Below, in pieces: positions 1 through 8,744 of a stretch of 64,000 bases of DNA. The position numbers and the translations under genes are program-made. Each line of letters starts with the position of its first letter. The first letter of the stretch is position 1. The notes beneath the pieces are model-generated. The model searched no databases. It was given only the letters and a program-made list of their open reading frames with translations, and was not told the DNA's origin. Source of the DNA: Mycolicibacterium chlorophenolicum (GTDB lineage Bacteria > Actinomycetota > Actinomycetes > Mycobacteriales > Mycobacteriaceae); the NCBI RefSeq assembly GCF_001044235.1, contig NZ_JYNL01000010.1, positions 1 to 64,000 of the forward strand, given 5' to 3'.

Positions 1-221
1 GGCGGCGCCGGAGCGTTGGGATCGGCCGGGGGCGGCGGCGCCGCGGGCGGCGGGGCGTCCTGTGCCGTCGGGGTCGGCCCGGGCGGCGGCGCCGGCGCCG
101 GCTGGGCTCCCGCTACGGCGGGGAAGGTCAGCGCGGCCACGGTGGCGCCGGTCAGGGCGACCAGTCCGACCGAGGTCGGCAGGCTCCTGCGGCGGGGGGA
201 AGGCACGTCTCGCTCATGCAT
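1..221 (-). CDS. apa: Apa-like alanine/proline-rich secreted antigen (5' part)
   Basis: Only the first ~73 codons lie in the window; the gene runs off the left edge. The start is an ATG at 221 giving MHERDVPSPRRR, a twin-arginine-like basic stretch, a hydrophobic segment (about residues 14-38) and a likely signal-peptidase site after AGA. A mature region made almost wholly of Ala and Pro (QPAPAPPPGPTP...) follows. In mycobacteria this is the layout of Apa (MPT32/fibronectin-attachment protein), a secreted, often mannosylated adhesin. Gene order supports it: the next genes match Rv1856c, Rv1855c and ndh of M. tuberculosis. The globular C-terminal domain is outside the window, so another Pro-rich exported protein cannot be excluded. 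Confidence 0.7.
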   Translation of the reverse strand, partial: MHERDVPSPRRRSLPTSVGLVALTGATVAALTFPAVAGAQPAPAPPPGPTPTAQDAPPPAAPPPPADPNAPAP

Positions 222-351
222 GGGGAAGAAACTACCGTGTTACAGCCGTGACGCAAGTGTGAGTAGCTGAGAATGTGCCGAATTGTGACATTGCCAGCAC
301 GGGTATAGACGCATGTCAGAGAGTTTTGATCGATTGCTCGCATGGCGAGCG

Positions 352-396
352 CCCCGCGCGTGGCGCGGGGTGCGGGGCCGACGTCGTACGACGTCG
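352..396. promoter_or_regulatory. Hairpin and 18-bp perfect palindrome in divergent promoter region
   Basis: The ~305-bp region between the divergent apa-like and SDR genes holds no gene. It contains a GC hairpin with 8-bp arms at 352-359 and 363-370 and a 3-base loop. Nine bases later there is a perfect 18-bp palindrome at 379-396 (CGACGTCGTACGACGTCG). Such palindromes in a divergent promoter are often operators for dimeric regulators. No regulator gene is adjacent, so function is inferred only. Confidence 0.4.
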
Positions 397-526
397 ACGA
401 ACGGTTGATCGCGACCCGGCCCCGTGGCGTTACCGCCGGCGGCGCGTCGGTTTCGGGCGGCTAGCTACCGTCCAGTAACATGGGGCCGACTCGCTGGGGT
501 TCAGCGCCGAACACAACAGGAGGCCG

Positions 527-1201
527 ATGATGGATGTCTTGATCACGGGATGCGACACCGACCTGGGGCGCACGATCGCCGAGAATTTCAGCCACGCCGG
601 GCACCGGGTGATCGTCGCCGGACGTCACCGCGACGACCTCGAGGTGCTGGCCAAGGAACTCGACGCGGACGCCATCGCCGTCGACATGGCCGACCCCGCC
701 GCGATCGCGGCGGCGCACGACCAGTTCCCCGCACACCTCGACACGGTGATCAACGTGCCCGCCCCCACCTGGAACGCCGGCGACCCGCGCGCCTACACAC
801 TCGTCGACCATGCCGCCGAATGGCGGGGACTGTTCGACGCCGGCCTGCTCTCCGCGGTGCTGGCCGTGCAGGTGCTCGGCGACCAGCTGCGCTCCGGCGG
901 CTCGATCGTCACGGTCATCGGGGACGCGCTGCGGGAAGGCAGCGCCGCAGCGGCGGTCAAGGCCGCGGTCTCGGAATGGACGGCCGGACAGGCGCACTAC
1001 TTCGGCATCCGCGGGATCACCGTCAACGCGGTGGCCATGGGACGCGGGGCCGAGCCCGGTTACGAAGGGCTGGGCACCACCTCCCCGTCGGTGAGCGCCG
1101 AGATCGCCCGGCTGTCGCTGTTCCTCACCACGCCCGCCGCGCGGCACATCACCGGGCAGACCCTGCATGTCAGCCACGGCGCCCTGGCCAACTTCGGCTG
1201 A
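527..1201 (+). CDS. SDR-family protein without the catalytic tyrosine (Rv1856c-like)
   Basis: A 224-residue Rossmann-fold protein of the short-chain dehydrogenase/reductase family. An AGGAGG ribosome site ends just before tandem ATGs at 527/530. The N-terminus carries a TGCDTDLG variant of the TGxxxGxG nucleotide-binding motif. The C-terminus ends in the usual SDR substrate-loop/oligomerisation segment. The YxxxK active site is altered: the lysine is kept in AAAVKAAV but the tyrosine position is alanine. Length and location match Rv1856c of M. tuberculosis (putative oxidoreductase). It may bind nucleotide without classical SDR catalysis, or act as a structural partner. It is transcribed alone, divergent from the apa-like gene. 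Confidence 0.75.
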   Translation: MMDVLITGCDTDLGRTIAENFSHAGHRVIVAGRHRDDLEVLAKELDADAIAVDMADPAAIAAAHDQFPAHLDTVINVPAPTWNAGDPRAYTLVDHAAEWRGLFDAGLLSAVLAVQVLGDQLRSGGSIVTVIGDALREGSAAAAVKAAVSEWTAGQAHYFGIRGITVNAVAMGRGAEPGYEGLGTTSPSVSAEIARLSLFLTTPAARHITGQTLHVSHGALANFG

Positions 1202-1376
1202 GGACGACGATCAAGCGGCGAGGCACGAGCCGCGTTGTGGGGGCACCACCCGCTTGCGGGGGAAAGTCCGACGATGTTGGCTGACCGCAAACCGTCCACG
1301 CGCACCGTTTATTCCGCGCTTCGCGCCGAGTGAAACGGCGGACGGTGGGCCCCGCCCGATGCGTAGGGTCTGACTC

Positions 1377-2306
1377 GTGACGATTCGACTCGGGCTTCAG
1401 ATCAACAACTTCTCGTACGGAACCGGCGTCGGGGAACTGTTCCCCACCGTCGTCGCTCAGGCGAAAGAAGCCGACAGTTCCGGCTTCGACTCCGTGTTCC
1501 TGATGGACCACTTCTACCAACTGCCGGGTATCGGGAACTACGACGAGCCGATGCTCGAGGCGTACACCGCACTGGGCGCGCTGGCCGCGGCGACCGACAC
1601 CGTGCAGCTCGGCACCCTGGTCACCGGCAACACCTACCGCAACCCCACCCTGCTCGCGAAGGCGATCACCACGCTGGACGTGATCAGCGCCGGCCGCGCG
1701 ATCCTGGGCATCGGCACCGGGTGGTTCGAACTCGAGCACGACCAACTCGGCTACGACTTCGGCACGTTCACCGACCGGTTCGAAAAGCTGGGCGAGGCGC
1801 TGCAGATCATCCTGCCGATGCTCGCCGGTGAGCGTCCCACCGTCACCGGCAAGCACTACCGCACGCAGGAGGCGCTGGCCAATCCCCGCTTCCGCGACCA
1901 CATTCCGCTGATGATCGGCGGCAGCGGCGAGAAGAAGACCATTCCGCTGGCCGCCAAGCACTTCGACCACCTCAACGTGATCGCCGGGTTCGACGAGCTC
2001 GCCCGCAAGGTGGACGTCGTCAAACAGCGTTGCGAGGAGATCGACCGCGACCCCGCGACGCTGGAGACCAGCATGCTCATCGGCGCGATCGTCGGCGACG
2101 GCGTCACCCCGGACATGATCCCCGAGGACTTCCGGCAGCGGATGGTCGCGGGCAGCGTCGAGCAGGTGGCCGAGCAGGTCCAGACCAAGGTGCTCGACGC
2201 CGGCATCGACGGGGTCATCCTGTTCGTCCCGACCCAGACCGTCGGCTATCAGCCGGGTCAGATCACCGCCCTCGGCGAGGCGCTCAAGCCGCTGGTCACG
2301 GGGTGA
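1377..2306 (+). CDS. F420-dependent LLM-class oxidoreductase (Rv1855c-like)
   Basis: A 309-residue luciferase-like monooxygenase-family (LLM) protein, TIM-barrel fold, starting at GTG 1377. N-terminal LGLQINNFSYG, the DHFYQLPG segment, the LGTLVTGNTYRNP strand and the GIGTGWFELEH motif are typical of the actinobacterial F420-dependent branch. The C-terminal half contains the IPLMIGGSGEKKT phosphate-binding turn used for the cofactor. Substrate is unknown; relatives reduce or oxidise varied small molecules with F420. Position between the SDR and ndh matches Rv1855c. The 175-bp gap before it holds a GC-rich segment with a short CCCGC/GCGGG inverted pair near 1250-1262 but no clear gene. Confidence 0.85.
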   Translation: MTIRLGLQINNFSYGTGVGELFPTVVAQAKEADSSGFDSVFLMDHFYQLPGIGNYDEPMLEAYTALGALAAATDTVQLGTLVTGNTYRNPTLLAKAITTLDVISAGRAILGIGTGWFELEHDQLGYDFGTFTDRFEKLGEALQIILPMLAGERPTVTGKHYRTQEALANPRFRDHIPLMIGGSGEKKTIPLAAKHFDHLNVIAGFDELARKVDVVKQRCEEIDRDPATLETSMLIGAIVGDGVTPDMIPEDFRQRMVAGSVEQVAEQVQTKVLDAGIDGVILFVPTQTVGYQPGQITALGEALKPLVTG

Positions 2307-2428
2307 GCCGGCGCGGTGGGGCATCTCACCGCGCCGCCAGGAAGTGCGGCGGCTAAGGTTCTGGTTGTTCTGAATGGGTAAAGAAGTTCCGCCAAGGACA
2401 CCCGAGAGCACCGTGCACAGGAGTAGCC

Positions 2429-3796
2429 ATGACCCATCCCGGAGCCATCGCATCCGATCGCCACAAGGTGGTCATCATCGGATCGGGATTCGGCGGGCTG
2501 ACCGCGGCCAAGACCCTCAAGAGGGCTGACGTCGACATCAAGTTGATCGCCCGCACCACCCATCACCTGTTCCAGCCGCTGCTGTACCAGGTGGCGACCG
2601 GCATCATCTCCGAGGGCGAGATCGCGCCGGCGACCCGGGTGATCCTGCGCAAGCAGAAGAACGCGCAGGTGCTGCTCGGCGACGTCACCGGCATCGACCT
2701 GAAGACCAACACCGTGCGCTCGGAGTTGCTGGGCCACACCTACATCACGCCGTTCGACAGCCTGATCGTCGCCGCAGGCGCGGGTCAGTCCTATTTCGGC
2801 AACGACCACTTCGCCGAGTGGGCGCCGGGCATGAAGTCGATCGACGACGCGCTCGAACTGCGCGGCCGGATCCTGGGCGCCTTCGAACAGGCCGAGCGGT
2901 CCAGTGACCCGGCCCGCCGGGAGAAGCTGCTGACGTTCGTGGTCGTCGGCGCCGGCCCGACCGGTGTCGAAATGGCCGGGCAGATCGCCGAATTGGCGGA
3001 CCAGACGCTCAAAGGTGCCTTCCGGCACATCGATTCGACCAAGGCGCGGGTGATCCTGCTCGACGCCGCGCCGGCGGTGCTGCCGCCGATGGGCGAGAAG
3101 CTGGGCAAGAAGGCGCAGGCCCGGCTGGAGAAGATGGGCGTGGAGATCCAGCTCAACGCGATGGTGACCGACGTCGACCGCAACGGCATCACGGTCAAGG
3201 ACCCCGACGGCAAGATCCGCCGCATCGAGGCGGCCTGCAAGGTGTGGTCGGCCGGCGTGTCGGCCAGCCCGCTGGGCCGCGACCTCGCCGAGCAGTCCGG
3301 CGTCGAGCTCGACCGCGCCGGCCGGGTCAAGGTGCTCCCCGATCTCTCGATCCCCGGTCACCCGAACGTGTTCGTCGTTGGCGACATGGCTGCGGTGGAA
3401 GGCGTGCCGGGCATGGCGCAGGGCGCCATCCAGGGCGGCAAGTACGCCGCCAAGGCGATCATCGCCGGCCTCAAGGGCGCCGACCCCGCGCAGCGGGAAC
3501 CGTTCAGCTATTTCGACAAGGGCTCGATGGCGACGGTGTCGAAGTACAACGCGGTGGCCAAGGTGGGCCCGCTGGAGTTCGGCGGCTTCATCGCGTGGCT
3601 GGCTTGGCTGCTGCTGCACCTGGTGTACCTGGTCGGGTTCAAGACCAAGATCGCCACGCTGCTGTCGTGGACGGTGACGTTCCTGGGCAGCAACCGCGGT
3701 CAGCTCACCATCACCGAGCAGCAGGCCTACGCGCGCACCAGGATCGAGGAACTCGAGGAGATCGCCGCGGCCGTCGAGGAGAAAGCGGCCAGCTAG
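2429..3796 (+). CDS. ndh: Type II NADH:quinone oxidoreductase
   Basis: A 455-residue non-proton-pumping NADH dehydrogenase (NDH-2) that passes electrons from NADH through FAD to menaquinone at the inner face of the membrane. Seen here: FAD-binding VVIIGSGFGGLTAAK near the N-terminus, NADH-binding VVVGAGPTGVEMAG at about residues 170-185, the second FAD contact NVFVVGDMAAV near 315, and the quinone-site AQGAIQGG just after it. A hydrophobic C-terminal membrane-anchoring segment (about 385-430) follows. The ATG at 2429 follows a CAGGAGTAG ribosome site. Its TAG stop shares a CTAG tetranucleotide with the stop of the convergent ureD. Length and location match Rv1854c. Confidence 0.95.
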   Translation: MTHPGAIASDRHKVVIIGSGFGGLTAAKTLKRADVDIKLIARTTHHLFQPLLYQVATGIISEGEIAPATRVILRKQKNAQVLLGDVTGIDLKTNTVRSELLGHTYITPFDSLIVAAGAGQSYFGNDHFAEWAPGMKSIDDALELRGRILGAFEQAERSSDPARREKLLTFVVVGAGPTGVEMAGQIAELADQTLKGAFRHIDSTKARVILLDAAPAVLPPMGEKLGKKAQARLEKMGVEIQLNAMVTDVDRNGITVKDPDGKIRRIEAACKVWSAGVSASPLGRDLAEQSGVELDRAGRVKVLPDLSIPGHPNVFVVGDMAAVEGVPGMAQGAIQGGKYAAKAIIAGLKGADPAQREPFSYFDKGSMATVSKYNAVAKVGPLEFGGFIAWLAWLLLHLVYLVGFKTKIATLLSWTVTFLGSNRGQLTITEQQAYARTRIEELEEIAAAVEEKAAS

Positions 3797-4419
3797 AGCC
3801 GCTCCCCCTGCCAGGTGGCCAGACAGCCGCCGCCGGCCAGTGCCAGCGTGACGCCGGCGGTGTCGACGTCGGTGGCGGGGTAATGCAATTCGCTGACACA
3901 GGCCCGCGGAGCGGCGATCTCGTCGTCGGCGAACGAGCCGTTGCCCAACTCGACCCGGTGGCGCAGCAGCGCGACGCCGTCCACGTCGGCGTGCAGCGAT
4001 CCCGACCAGTAGCCGTCGCGCTCCCCGGTCCTGCCGATCTGGACGCGCTCGCGCAGCCGCACCGACGCGCCGGCGCCCACCGCCAGACGCGTCGACGTCA
4101 CGTGGCGGGACGGGCCCGCCACGATCGTGGGCTGCGGGTCGAGGTCCAGGACGCCGGCCACCTCCAGGTCCCAACTCGCATGGGACTCGGTGGTCAGCGC
4201 CCCGGGCAGCGCCATCGTCGCCGCGGCCGTGCGCACCGCCAGCCGGGCGCCCTCCTCGACCACCACCCGCAGCCGGATCGCGTCACCGCCCAGCGGTGTG
4301 GCCGCGGCGGAGACCAGGTGCACCGTGTCGCGCTCGGTCCGGCGGGCGGCGATCCCGCCCGCACATTCCAGGTGGGGTGAACGGCCGGCCCGCGCGACGA
4401 TCAGCACGTCGGAGCGCAT
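3793..4419 (-). CDS. ureD: Urease accessory protein UreD
   Basis: A 208-residue UreD/UreH scaffold protein, which with UreF and UreG delivers nickel and CO2 to the urease apoenzyme. It has the compact mycobacterial length. It is last in the minus-strand operon ureABCFGD; its ATG (4419) directly abuts the ureG stop at 4420, so translation is probably coupled. Motifs are weak in this family, so the call relies on sequence character (LRVVVEEGARLAVRTAAA-type beta helix) and on strict operon position. It overlaps the ndh stop tail to tail by 4 bp. Confidence 0.9.
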   Translation of the reverse strand: MRSDVLIVARAGRSPHLECAGGIAARRTERDTVHLVSAAATPLGGDAIRLRVVVEEGARLAVRTAAATMALPGALTTESHASWDLEVAGVLDLDPQPTIVAGPSRHVTSTRLAVGAGASVRLRERVQIGRTGERDGYWSGSLHADVDGVALLRHRVELGNGSFADDEIAAPRACVSELHYPATDVDTAGVTLALAGGGCLATWQGERL

Positions 4420-5106
4420 CTACACCGCCTGCGCGACCCGCAGCTGCTCGCGCACCCACTCCAGCACCGGGCCCGCGGTGGGATCGGCGGTCAGCGAGAT
4501 CAGCGCGAACGGACGGTCCCCCCGGGCGGCCGCGGCGTCGCGGCGCATGACATCCAGATCGGCGCCGACGAGGGGCGCCAGATCGGTCTTGTTGATCACC
4601 AGCAGATCCGAGAACGTCACGCCGGGTCCGCCCTTGCGGGGCACCTTGTCGCCGCCGGCCACGTCGATCACGAAGATCTGCACGTCGATCAGGCCGGACG
4701 AGAACGTGGCGGTGAGGTTGTCGCCACCGGACTCGACCAGGATCAGATCCAGCTGGTCGTGCGCGGCGATCAGGTCGTCGATGGCGTCGAGGTTCGCGGT
4801 GATGTCGTCGCGGATCGCGGTGTGCGGGCAGCCGCCGGTCTGCACCGCGGCGATGCGGTCGTCGGGCAGTACGGCGTTGCGGCGCAAGAAGTCCGCATCT
4901 TCGGTGGTGTAGATGTCGTTGGTCAGCACCGCCAGGGACAGCTCGTCGCGCAACGTGCGGCACAGCGCGGCCACCAGGGCGGTCTTGCCGGAGCCGACCG
5001 GACCGCCGACCCCGATCCGCAGCGGTTCACCGGGCCGCCGGGCGCGGCGCGGGCGATCCGCGTGGCCGTGCGAGTGGCCGACTCCGTCGATGAGATGTGG
5101 TGGCAT
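4420..5106 (-). CDS. ureG: Urease accessory GTPase UreG
   Basis: A 228-residue SIMIBI-class GTPase that powers nickel insertion into urease. Visible motifs: an N-terminal His-containing stretch (HSHGHAD) that could hold metal, P-loop GPVGSGKT near residue 34, the CPH metal-binding motif in [13 protein letters not shown], the ESGGDN switch motif, and NKTD for guanine recognition. Start is ATG 5106. It follows ureF with a 15-bp gap and precedes ureD directly. All are standard for actinobacterial UreG; nothing looks degraded. Confidence 0.95.
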   Translation of the reverse strand: MPPHLIDGVGHSHGHADRPRRARRPGEPLRIGVGGPVGSGKTALVAALCRTLRDELSLAVLTNDIYTTEDADFLRRNAVLPDDRIAAVQTGGCPHTAIRDDITANLDAIDDLIAAHDQLDLILVESGGDNLTATFSSGLIDVQIFVIDVAGGDKVPRKGGPGVTFSDLLVINKTDLAPLVGADLDVMRRDAAAARGDRPFALISLTADPTAGPVLEWVREQLRVAQAV

Positions 5107-5121
5107 GGCGGCTCTTTCGGA

Positions 5122-5766
5122 TCAGGACGCGAACAACGGACGGTCACGGTCGAGGTGGCGCTGGGCCAGGACGTCGAGGAGCGGGTCGGACAGGTCGGCG
5201 AGGTCCTTGACGGCTTCGGCGGCGGTCCGCTCACACAGCGGCGCCAGCGCGAACGTCAACGCGGCGACGTCGCCGGGATCGAGGGCGAGCAGGCGCTGGC
5301 CGGCCGTCGCCGATCCGGTCATCGTCGTGTAGACCACCGACAGGGCGGTCTGCCCGGGCGTCAGTCCGCTCGCCCGGCCCACCGCCCCCGCGGCGACCGC
5401 CAGATGCGGCGTGGCGCCGAGTGTGTCCCAGTCGGTGTCGGGCCACACCCGCCGGGCCAGCCGGACGAGCCCGCGGCCCTGTGCCCGCGACGCCGCGCGG
5501 GCGGCCGGAGCCGGTGTGCGCGCGTCGGTCTCGCTGTCGCCGGTACCCCCGGCCGCGGCGGTCAACGTGCCCTCGTGGACGGCGGCGGCCAGCGACGCGG
5601 CGACCAGTCCGGTGGTGCGGATCCGGCGGCCGAGGTAGGCGCGCAGCGTCGCGAGGTCGATGACCAGACCGCTGGTGACCGCCTCCTCGATGCCCCCCGA
5701 ATGCACGTGCCCGCCGGTGGGCAGCCGCGAATCGGCCAGCACGAGCAGGGTGGCGAGGGTGTCCAT
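5122..5766 (-). CDS. ureF: Urease accessory protein UreF
   Basis: A 214-residue all-helical UreF, which regulates UreG GTPase activity within the UreDFG activation complex. The start ATG at 5766 overlaps the ureC stop by one base (TGATG), a coupled arrangement. The N-terminus LLVLADSRLPTGGHVHSGG is the characteristic UreF opening (DsrlPtGgfahSgG in relatives). An Ala/Thr/Gly-rich, probably disordered insert sits near residues 68-90. Length is normal. Confidence 0.92.
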   Translation of the reverse strand: MDTLATLLVLADSRLPTGGHVHSGGIEEAVTSGLVIDLATLRAYLGRRIRTTGLVAASLAAAVHEGTLTAAAGGTGDSETDARTPAPAARAASRAQGRGLVRLARRVWPDTDWDTLGATPHLAVAAGAVGRASGLTPGQTALSVVYTTMTGSATAGQRLLALDPGDVAALTFALAPLCERTAAEAVKDLADLSDPLLDVLAQRHLDRDRPLFAS

Positions 5767-7487
5767 CAGAACAGGAAGAACCGTTGCGCCATGGGCAGTT
5801 CCGCGGCGGGCTGCTCCTGCCACACCTCACCGTCGATGCGGACGGTGAACGTGTCCGGGTCGACCTGGATGTCGGGCAGCGCGTCGTTGAGGGGCATCTG
5901 CGCCTTGCCGACCGCGCGGACGTTGCCCACGGCGACGAGCCTGCGCCGCACCGCGATCCGGTCGGCCAGCCCGTCCTCCAGGGCCTGCGGGGCGACGAAG
6001 TGCACCGAGGTCGCGGCGGCCGCGGCCGGCGAGGCGCCGAACATCGGTCGCGGCAGCACCGGCTGCGGAGTGGGAATGGAGGCGTTGGCGTCGCCCATCG
6101 CCGCCCAGGCGATCATGCCGCCCTTGAGCACCGCGTGCGGACGGACCCCGAAGAAGGCCGGCTCCCACAGCACCAGGTCGGCGAGCTTGCCCACCTCGAC
6201 CGAGCCGATCTCGTGATCCATCCCGTGGGCGACCGCCGGGCAGATCGTGTACTTGGCGACATACCGTTGCGCCCTGGTGTTGTCGGCGCGGGTGTCCCCC
6301 GGCAGGAAGCCGCGGCGGCGCTTCATCACGTGCGCGGTCTGCCACGTCCGCAGCACCACCTCGCCGATGCGCCCCATGGCCTGGGCGTCGCTGCCGATCA
6401 TCGAGATCGCCCCGATGTCGTGCAGCAGGTCCTCGGCCGCGATCGTCGAGGGCCGGATCCGGCTCTCGGCGAACGCGAGATCCTCGGGCACGCTGGGGTT
6501 GAGGTGATGGCACACCATCAGCATGTCCAGGTGCTCGTCGAGGGTGTTGACGGTGTGCGGGCGGGTCGGGTTGGTGGAACTGGGCAACACGTTGGGTTTG
6601 CCGGCGACGGTGATGATGTCCGGTGCGTGTCCCCCGCCCGCACCCTCGGTGTGATACGCGTGGATCGACCGGCCCTTGATCGCGGCGAGGGTGTCCTCGA
6701 CGAAGCCCGCCTCGTTGAGGGTGTCGGTGTGGATGTTGGCCTGCACGCCGGCGGCCTCGGCGACCGTCAGGCAGGCGTCGATGGCCGCAGGGGTGGTGCC
6801 CCAGTCCTCGTGCAGCTTGAAACCTGCTGCGCCGCCGCGTAACTGCTCCCACATCGCCTCGGCGCTCACGGTGTTGCCCTTGCCGAGCAGCGCGACGTTG
6901 AGCGGCCACGTGTCGAGCGCCTCGAGCATCCGCGCCAGGTGCCACGACCCCGGGGTGACCGTGGTGGCCTTGCTTCCCTCGGCGGGTCCGGTGCCGCCGG
7001 CGACGATCGTCGTGATGCCGCCGCCCAGGGCCTCCTCCATGATCTGCGGGCAGATCAGGTGCACGTGACAGTCGATCGCCCCCGCGGTGACGATGCGGCC
7101 GTTGCCGGCGATGACCTCCGTCGACGGTCCGACCACGAGGTCGGGGTGTACCCCCGACATGATGTCCGGATTGCCCGCCTTGCCGATGGCGACGATGCGG
7201 CCGTCACGAATCCCGATGTCGGCCTTGATGATCCCCCAGTAGTCGAGGATGACCGCGCCGGTGATGACGGTGTCGGGGGCGCCGTCGGCGCGGGTGGCGC
7301 GGGACTGGCCCATCGACTCGCGCAGCACCTTGCCGCCACCGAACACCGCCTCGTCGCCGGCGAGTGTCGGTCCGCCGCTGCGGTCTTCGGTGATCTCGAC
7401 GAACAGGTCGGTGTCGGCCAGCCGGATCCGGTCGCCGGTCGTCGGGCCGTACAGGGCCGCGTAGCGGGCCCGGGACAGGGAGGTCAT
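5766..7487 (-). CDS. ureC: Urease alpha (catalytic) subunit
   Basis: A 573-residue amidohydrolase-fold subunit that hydrolyses urea to ammonia and carbamate at a dinuclear nickel centre. Metal ligands and catalytic elements are intact: HVHLICP (the HxH ligands), GFKLHEDWG with the lysine that is carbamylated to bridge the nickels, [24 protein letters not shown], and the mobile-flap motif [21 protein letters not shown]. Start ATG 7487 overlaps the ureB stop by 4 bp. No frameshift or missing ligand is seen, so urease should be functional given nickel supply. Confidence 0.97.
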   Translation of the reverse strand: MTSLSRARYAALYGPTTGDRIRLADTDLFVEITEDRSGGPTLAGDEAVFGGGKVLRESMGQSRATRADGAPDTVITGAVILDYWGIIKADIGIRDGRIVAIGKAGNPDIMSGVHPDLVVGPSTEVIAGNGRIVTAGAIDCHVHLICPQIMEEALGGGITTIVAGGTGPAEGSKATTVTPGSWHLARMLEALDTWPLNVALLGKGNTVSAEAMWEQLRGGAAGFKLHEDWGTTPAAIDACLTVAEAAGVQANIHTDTLNEAGFVEDTLAAIKGRSIHAYHTEGAGGGHAPDIITVAGKPNVLPSSTNPTRPHTVNTLDEHLDMLMVCHHLNPSVPEDLAFAESRIRPSTIAAEDLLHDIGAISMIGSDAQAMGRIGEVVLRTWQTAHVMKRRRGFLPGDTRADNTRAQRYVAKYTICPAVAHGMDHEIGSVEVGKLADLVLWEPAFFGVRPHAVLKGGMIAWAAMGDANASIPTPQPVLPRPMFGASPAAAAATSVHFVAPQALEDGLADRIAVRRRLVAVGNVRAVGKAQMPLNDALPDIQVDPDTFTVRIDGEVWQEQPAAELPMAQRFFLF

Positions 7488-7801
7488 ACCGGTCCGTCCA
7501 ATCTGCCGGGCGGGTCGAGACTCAGGCCGTACACCTCGCGGGTGCCGCCCAACGGCACGAGGCCCACGCGCTGGGTGACGCCGGGCTCGAACCGGATCGC
7601 GGTCCCCGCGGGGATGTCGAACCGATGGCCGTGGGCGGCGGTGCGGTCGAACTGCAGGGCCGAATTGGACTGGGGCACATGAACGTGACTGCCGACCTGC
7701 ACGGGCCGGTCGCCGGTGTTGACGATGTCGAGCTCGAGCCGCTGCGCGCCGGCGTTGAGCTCGATGTCGCCGTCGCCGAAGACGATCTCTCCGGGAATCA
7801 T
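7484..7801 (-). CDS. ureB: Urease beta subunit
   Basis: A 105-residue structural subunit of urease, beginning [18 protein letters not shown] and containing the conserved [11 protein letters not shown] and [14 protein letters not shown] segments. It starts 10 bp after the ureA stop and its stop overlaps the ureC ATG, so A, B and C are made from one transcript in matching amounts. As in most non-Helicobacter bacteria it is separate from ureA. Confidence 0.96.
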   Translation of the reverse strand: MIPGEIVFGDGDIELNAGAQRLELDIVNTGDRPVQVGSHVHVPQSNSALQFDRTAAHGHRFDIPAGTAIRFEPGVTQRVGLVPLGGTREVYGLSLDPPGRLDGPV

Positions 7802-7811
7802 CGCCGCCGCC

Positions 7812-8114
<303 letters not shown>

Positions 8115-8166
8115 AGTGGGCGATCCTGCCACGCCGCGCGACAGTCAGCAGCGCACGCGGGTGCGC

Positions 8167-8568
8167 CTACTCCTCGGGCAGGTTCTGCAGCCGAACCTGA
8201 CCGCGCGCCACCAACCGGTCGGACGCATCGGTGATGGTCACCGACCACAGCTGCTGGCGACGGCCGCGGTGAATGGGCGTGGACGCCGCGGTCACGGTGC
8301 CGGTGTTGATCGCGCGCAGGAAGTCGGTGTTGTTGTTGACGCCGACGACGTGGCCGCCCCCGTTCTGGGAGAGCCACACCTGGCCCGAGACGCTGGCCAT
8401 GCTCTCGATGACCGCGCAGTAGACGCCACCGTGCACGATTCCCCAGGGCTGCAACAGCTTCTCGGTGATCTCCAGCGTGGCGTGTCCGCCGTCCGGGCTC
8501 ATGTCGAGATAGGTGAGGCCGAGTTCTTTGTCGAAGCCGCCGCCGACTCCATCGGGAAGATCAGTCAC
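8167..8568 (-). CDS. PaaI-type hotdog thioesterase (Rv1847-like)
   Basis: A 133-residue single hotdog-fold acyl-CoA thioesterase of the PaaI/4HBT group, starting at GTG 8568. The helix motif VHGGVYCAVIESMAS holds the HGG turn typical of the catalytic region of this family, and the GVNNNTDFLRA strand is also characteristic. Substrate is not known; relatives cleave aromatic or medium-chain acyl-CoAs. In M. tuberculosis Rv1847 lies directly upstream of ureA in the same orientation, as here. The MrsI-like ncRNA unit and its terminator lie just upstream, separating it from the iron-regulated gene. Confidence 0.85.
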   Translation of the reverse strand: MTDLPDGVGGGFDKELGLTYLDMSPDGGHATLEITEKLLQPWGIVHGGVYCAVIESMASVSGQVWLSQNGGGHVVGVNNNTDFLRAINTGTVTAASTPIHRGRRQQLWSVTITDASDRLVARGQVRLQNLPEE

Positions 8569-8601
8569 GGATCGTGTCTACACGCCTGTCGTGGGGCCGC
8601 G

Positions 8602-8716
8602 AAAAGGGGGACGGGCCCCACGCGGGAGCGTGGGGCCCGTCCTTCGGTCGGACCGGGGGTCTCTGCAGCCCTCAGGACTCCGGCGCGGTCCGGTGGTTCT
8701 CGATGTTGCGGCACCG
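8602..8716 (-). ncRNA. mrsI: Candidate MrsI iron-responsive small RNA
   Basis: A short minus-strand unit between the Rv1847-type and Rv1846c-type genes. Seen: a promoter-like TATATT (8728-8723) with TTGCTT 18 bp upstream, a 19-bp IdeR-like box overlapping it, and about 105-115 nt of non-coding sequence. The unit ends in a perfect 15-bp hairpin followed by CCCTTTTC. A CCGG-NNNNNN-CCGG pair inside could form an earlier stem. Known: MrsI (ncRv11846) of M. tuberculosis is an IdeR-controlled sRNA of about 100 nt in this same interval and in the Rv1847 orientation, acting in iron sparing. The position, orientation, iron box and terminator all match; sequence identity was not tested. The only small reading frame (ATG 8721) has no ribosome site. 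Confidence 0.7.
8609..8642 (-). terminator. Perfect 15-bp hairpin terminator of the MrsI-like unit
   Basis: Arms GGACGGGCCCCACGC (8609-8623) and GCGTGGGGCCCGTCC (8628-8642) are exact reverse complements with a 4-base loop. On the minus strand the hairpin is followed by CCCTTTTC, a short U-tract, so it fits an intrinsic terminator for transcripts coming from the iron box side. Confidence 0.75.
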
Positions 8717-8725
8717 CCCATCAAT

Positions 8726-8744
8726 ATAGGCAAGGCTTCCCTAA
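8726..8744 (-). promoter_or_regulatory. IdeR-type iron box in front of the MrsI-like RNA
   Basis: Read on the minus strand the site is TTAGGGAAGCCTTGCCTAT, about 14 of 19 positions matching the IdeR consensus TTAGGTTAGSCTAACCTAA. It overlaps the candidate -10 (TATATT), the position expected for iron-dependent repression. It starts one base past the stop codon of the FhuF-like gene, so it cannot serve that gene. Confidence 0.65.

Noticed and set aside
1240-1265. Intrinsic terminator between the SDR and LLM genes
   Set aside because: The CCCGC/GCGGG arms are only 5 bp with a 2-base loop and there is no U-tract; it may be part of a repeated intergenic motif, but no second copy was noticed here.
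1170-2453. A 427-codon minus-strand frame
   Set aside because: Antisense to the LLM oxidoreductase, which has clear family motifs and a proper start.
8587-8721. Small protein from ATG 8721 on the minus strand
   Set aside because: No ribosome-binding site and the frame runs straight through the terminator hairpin; a non-coding RNA fits better.
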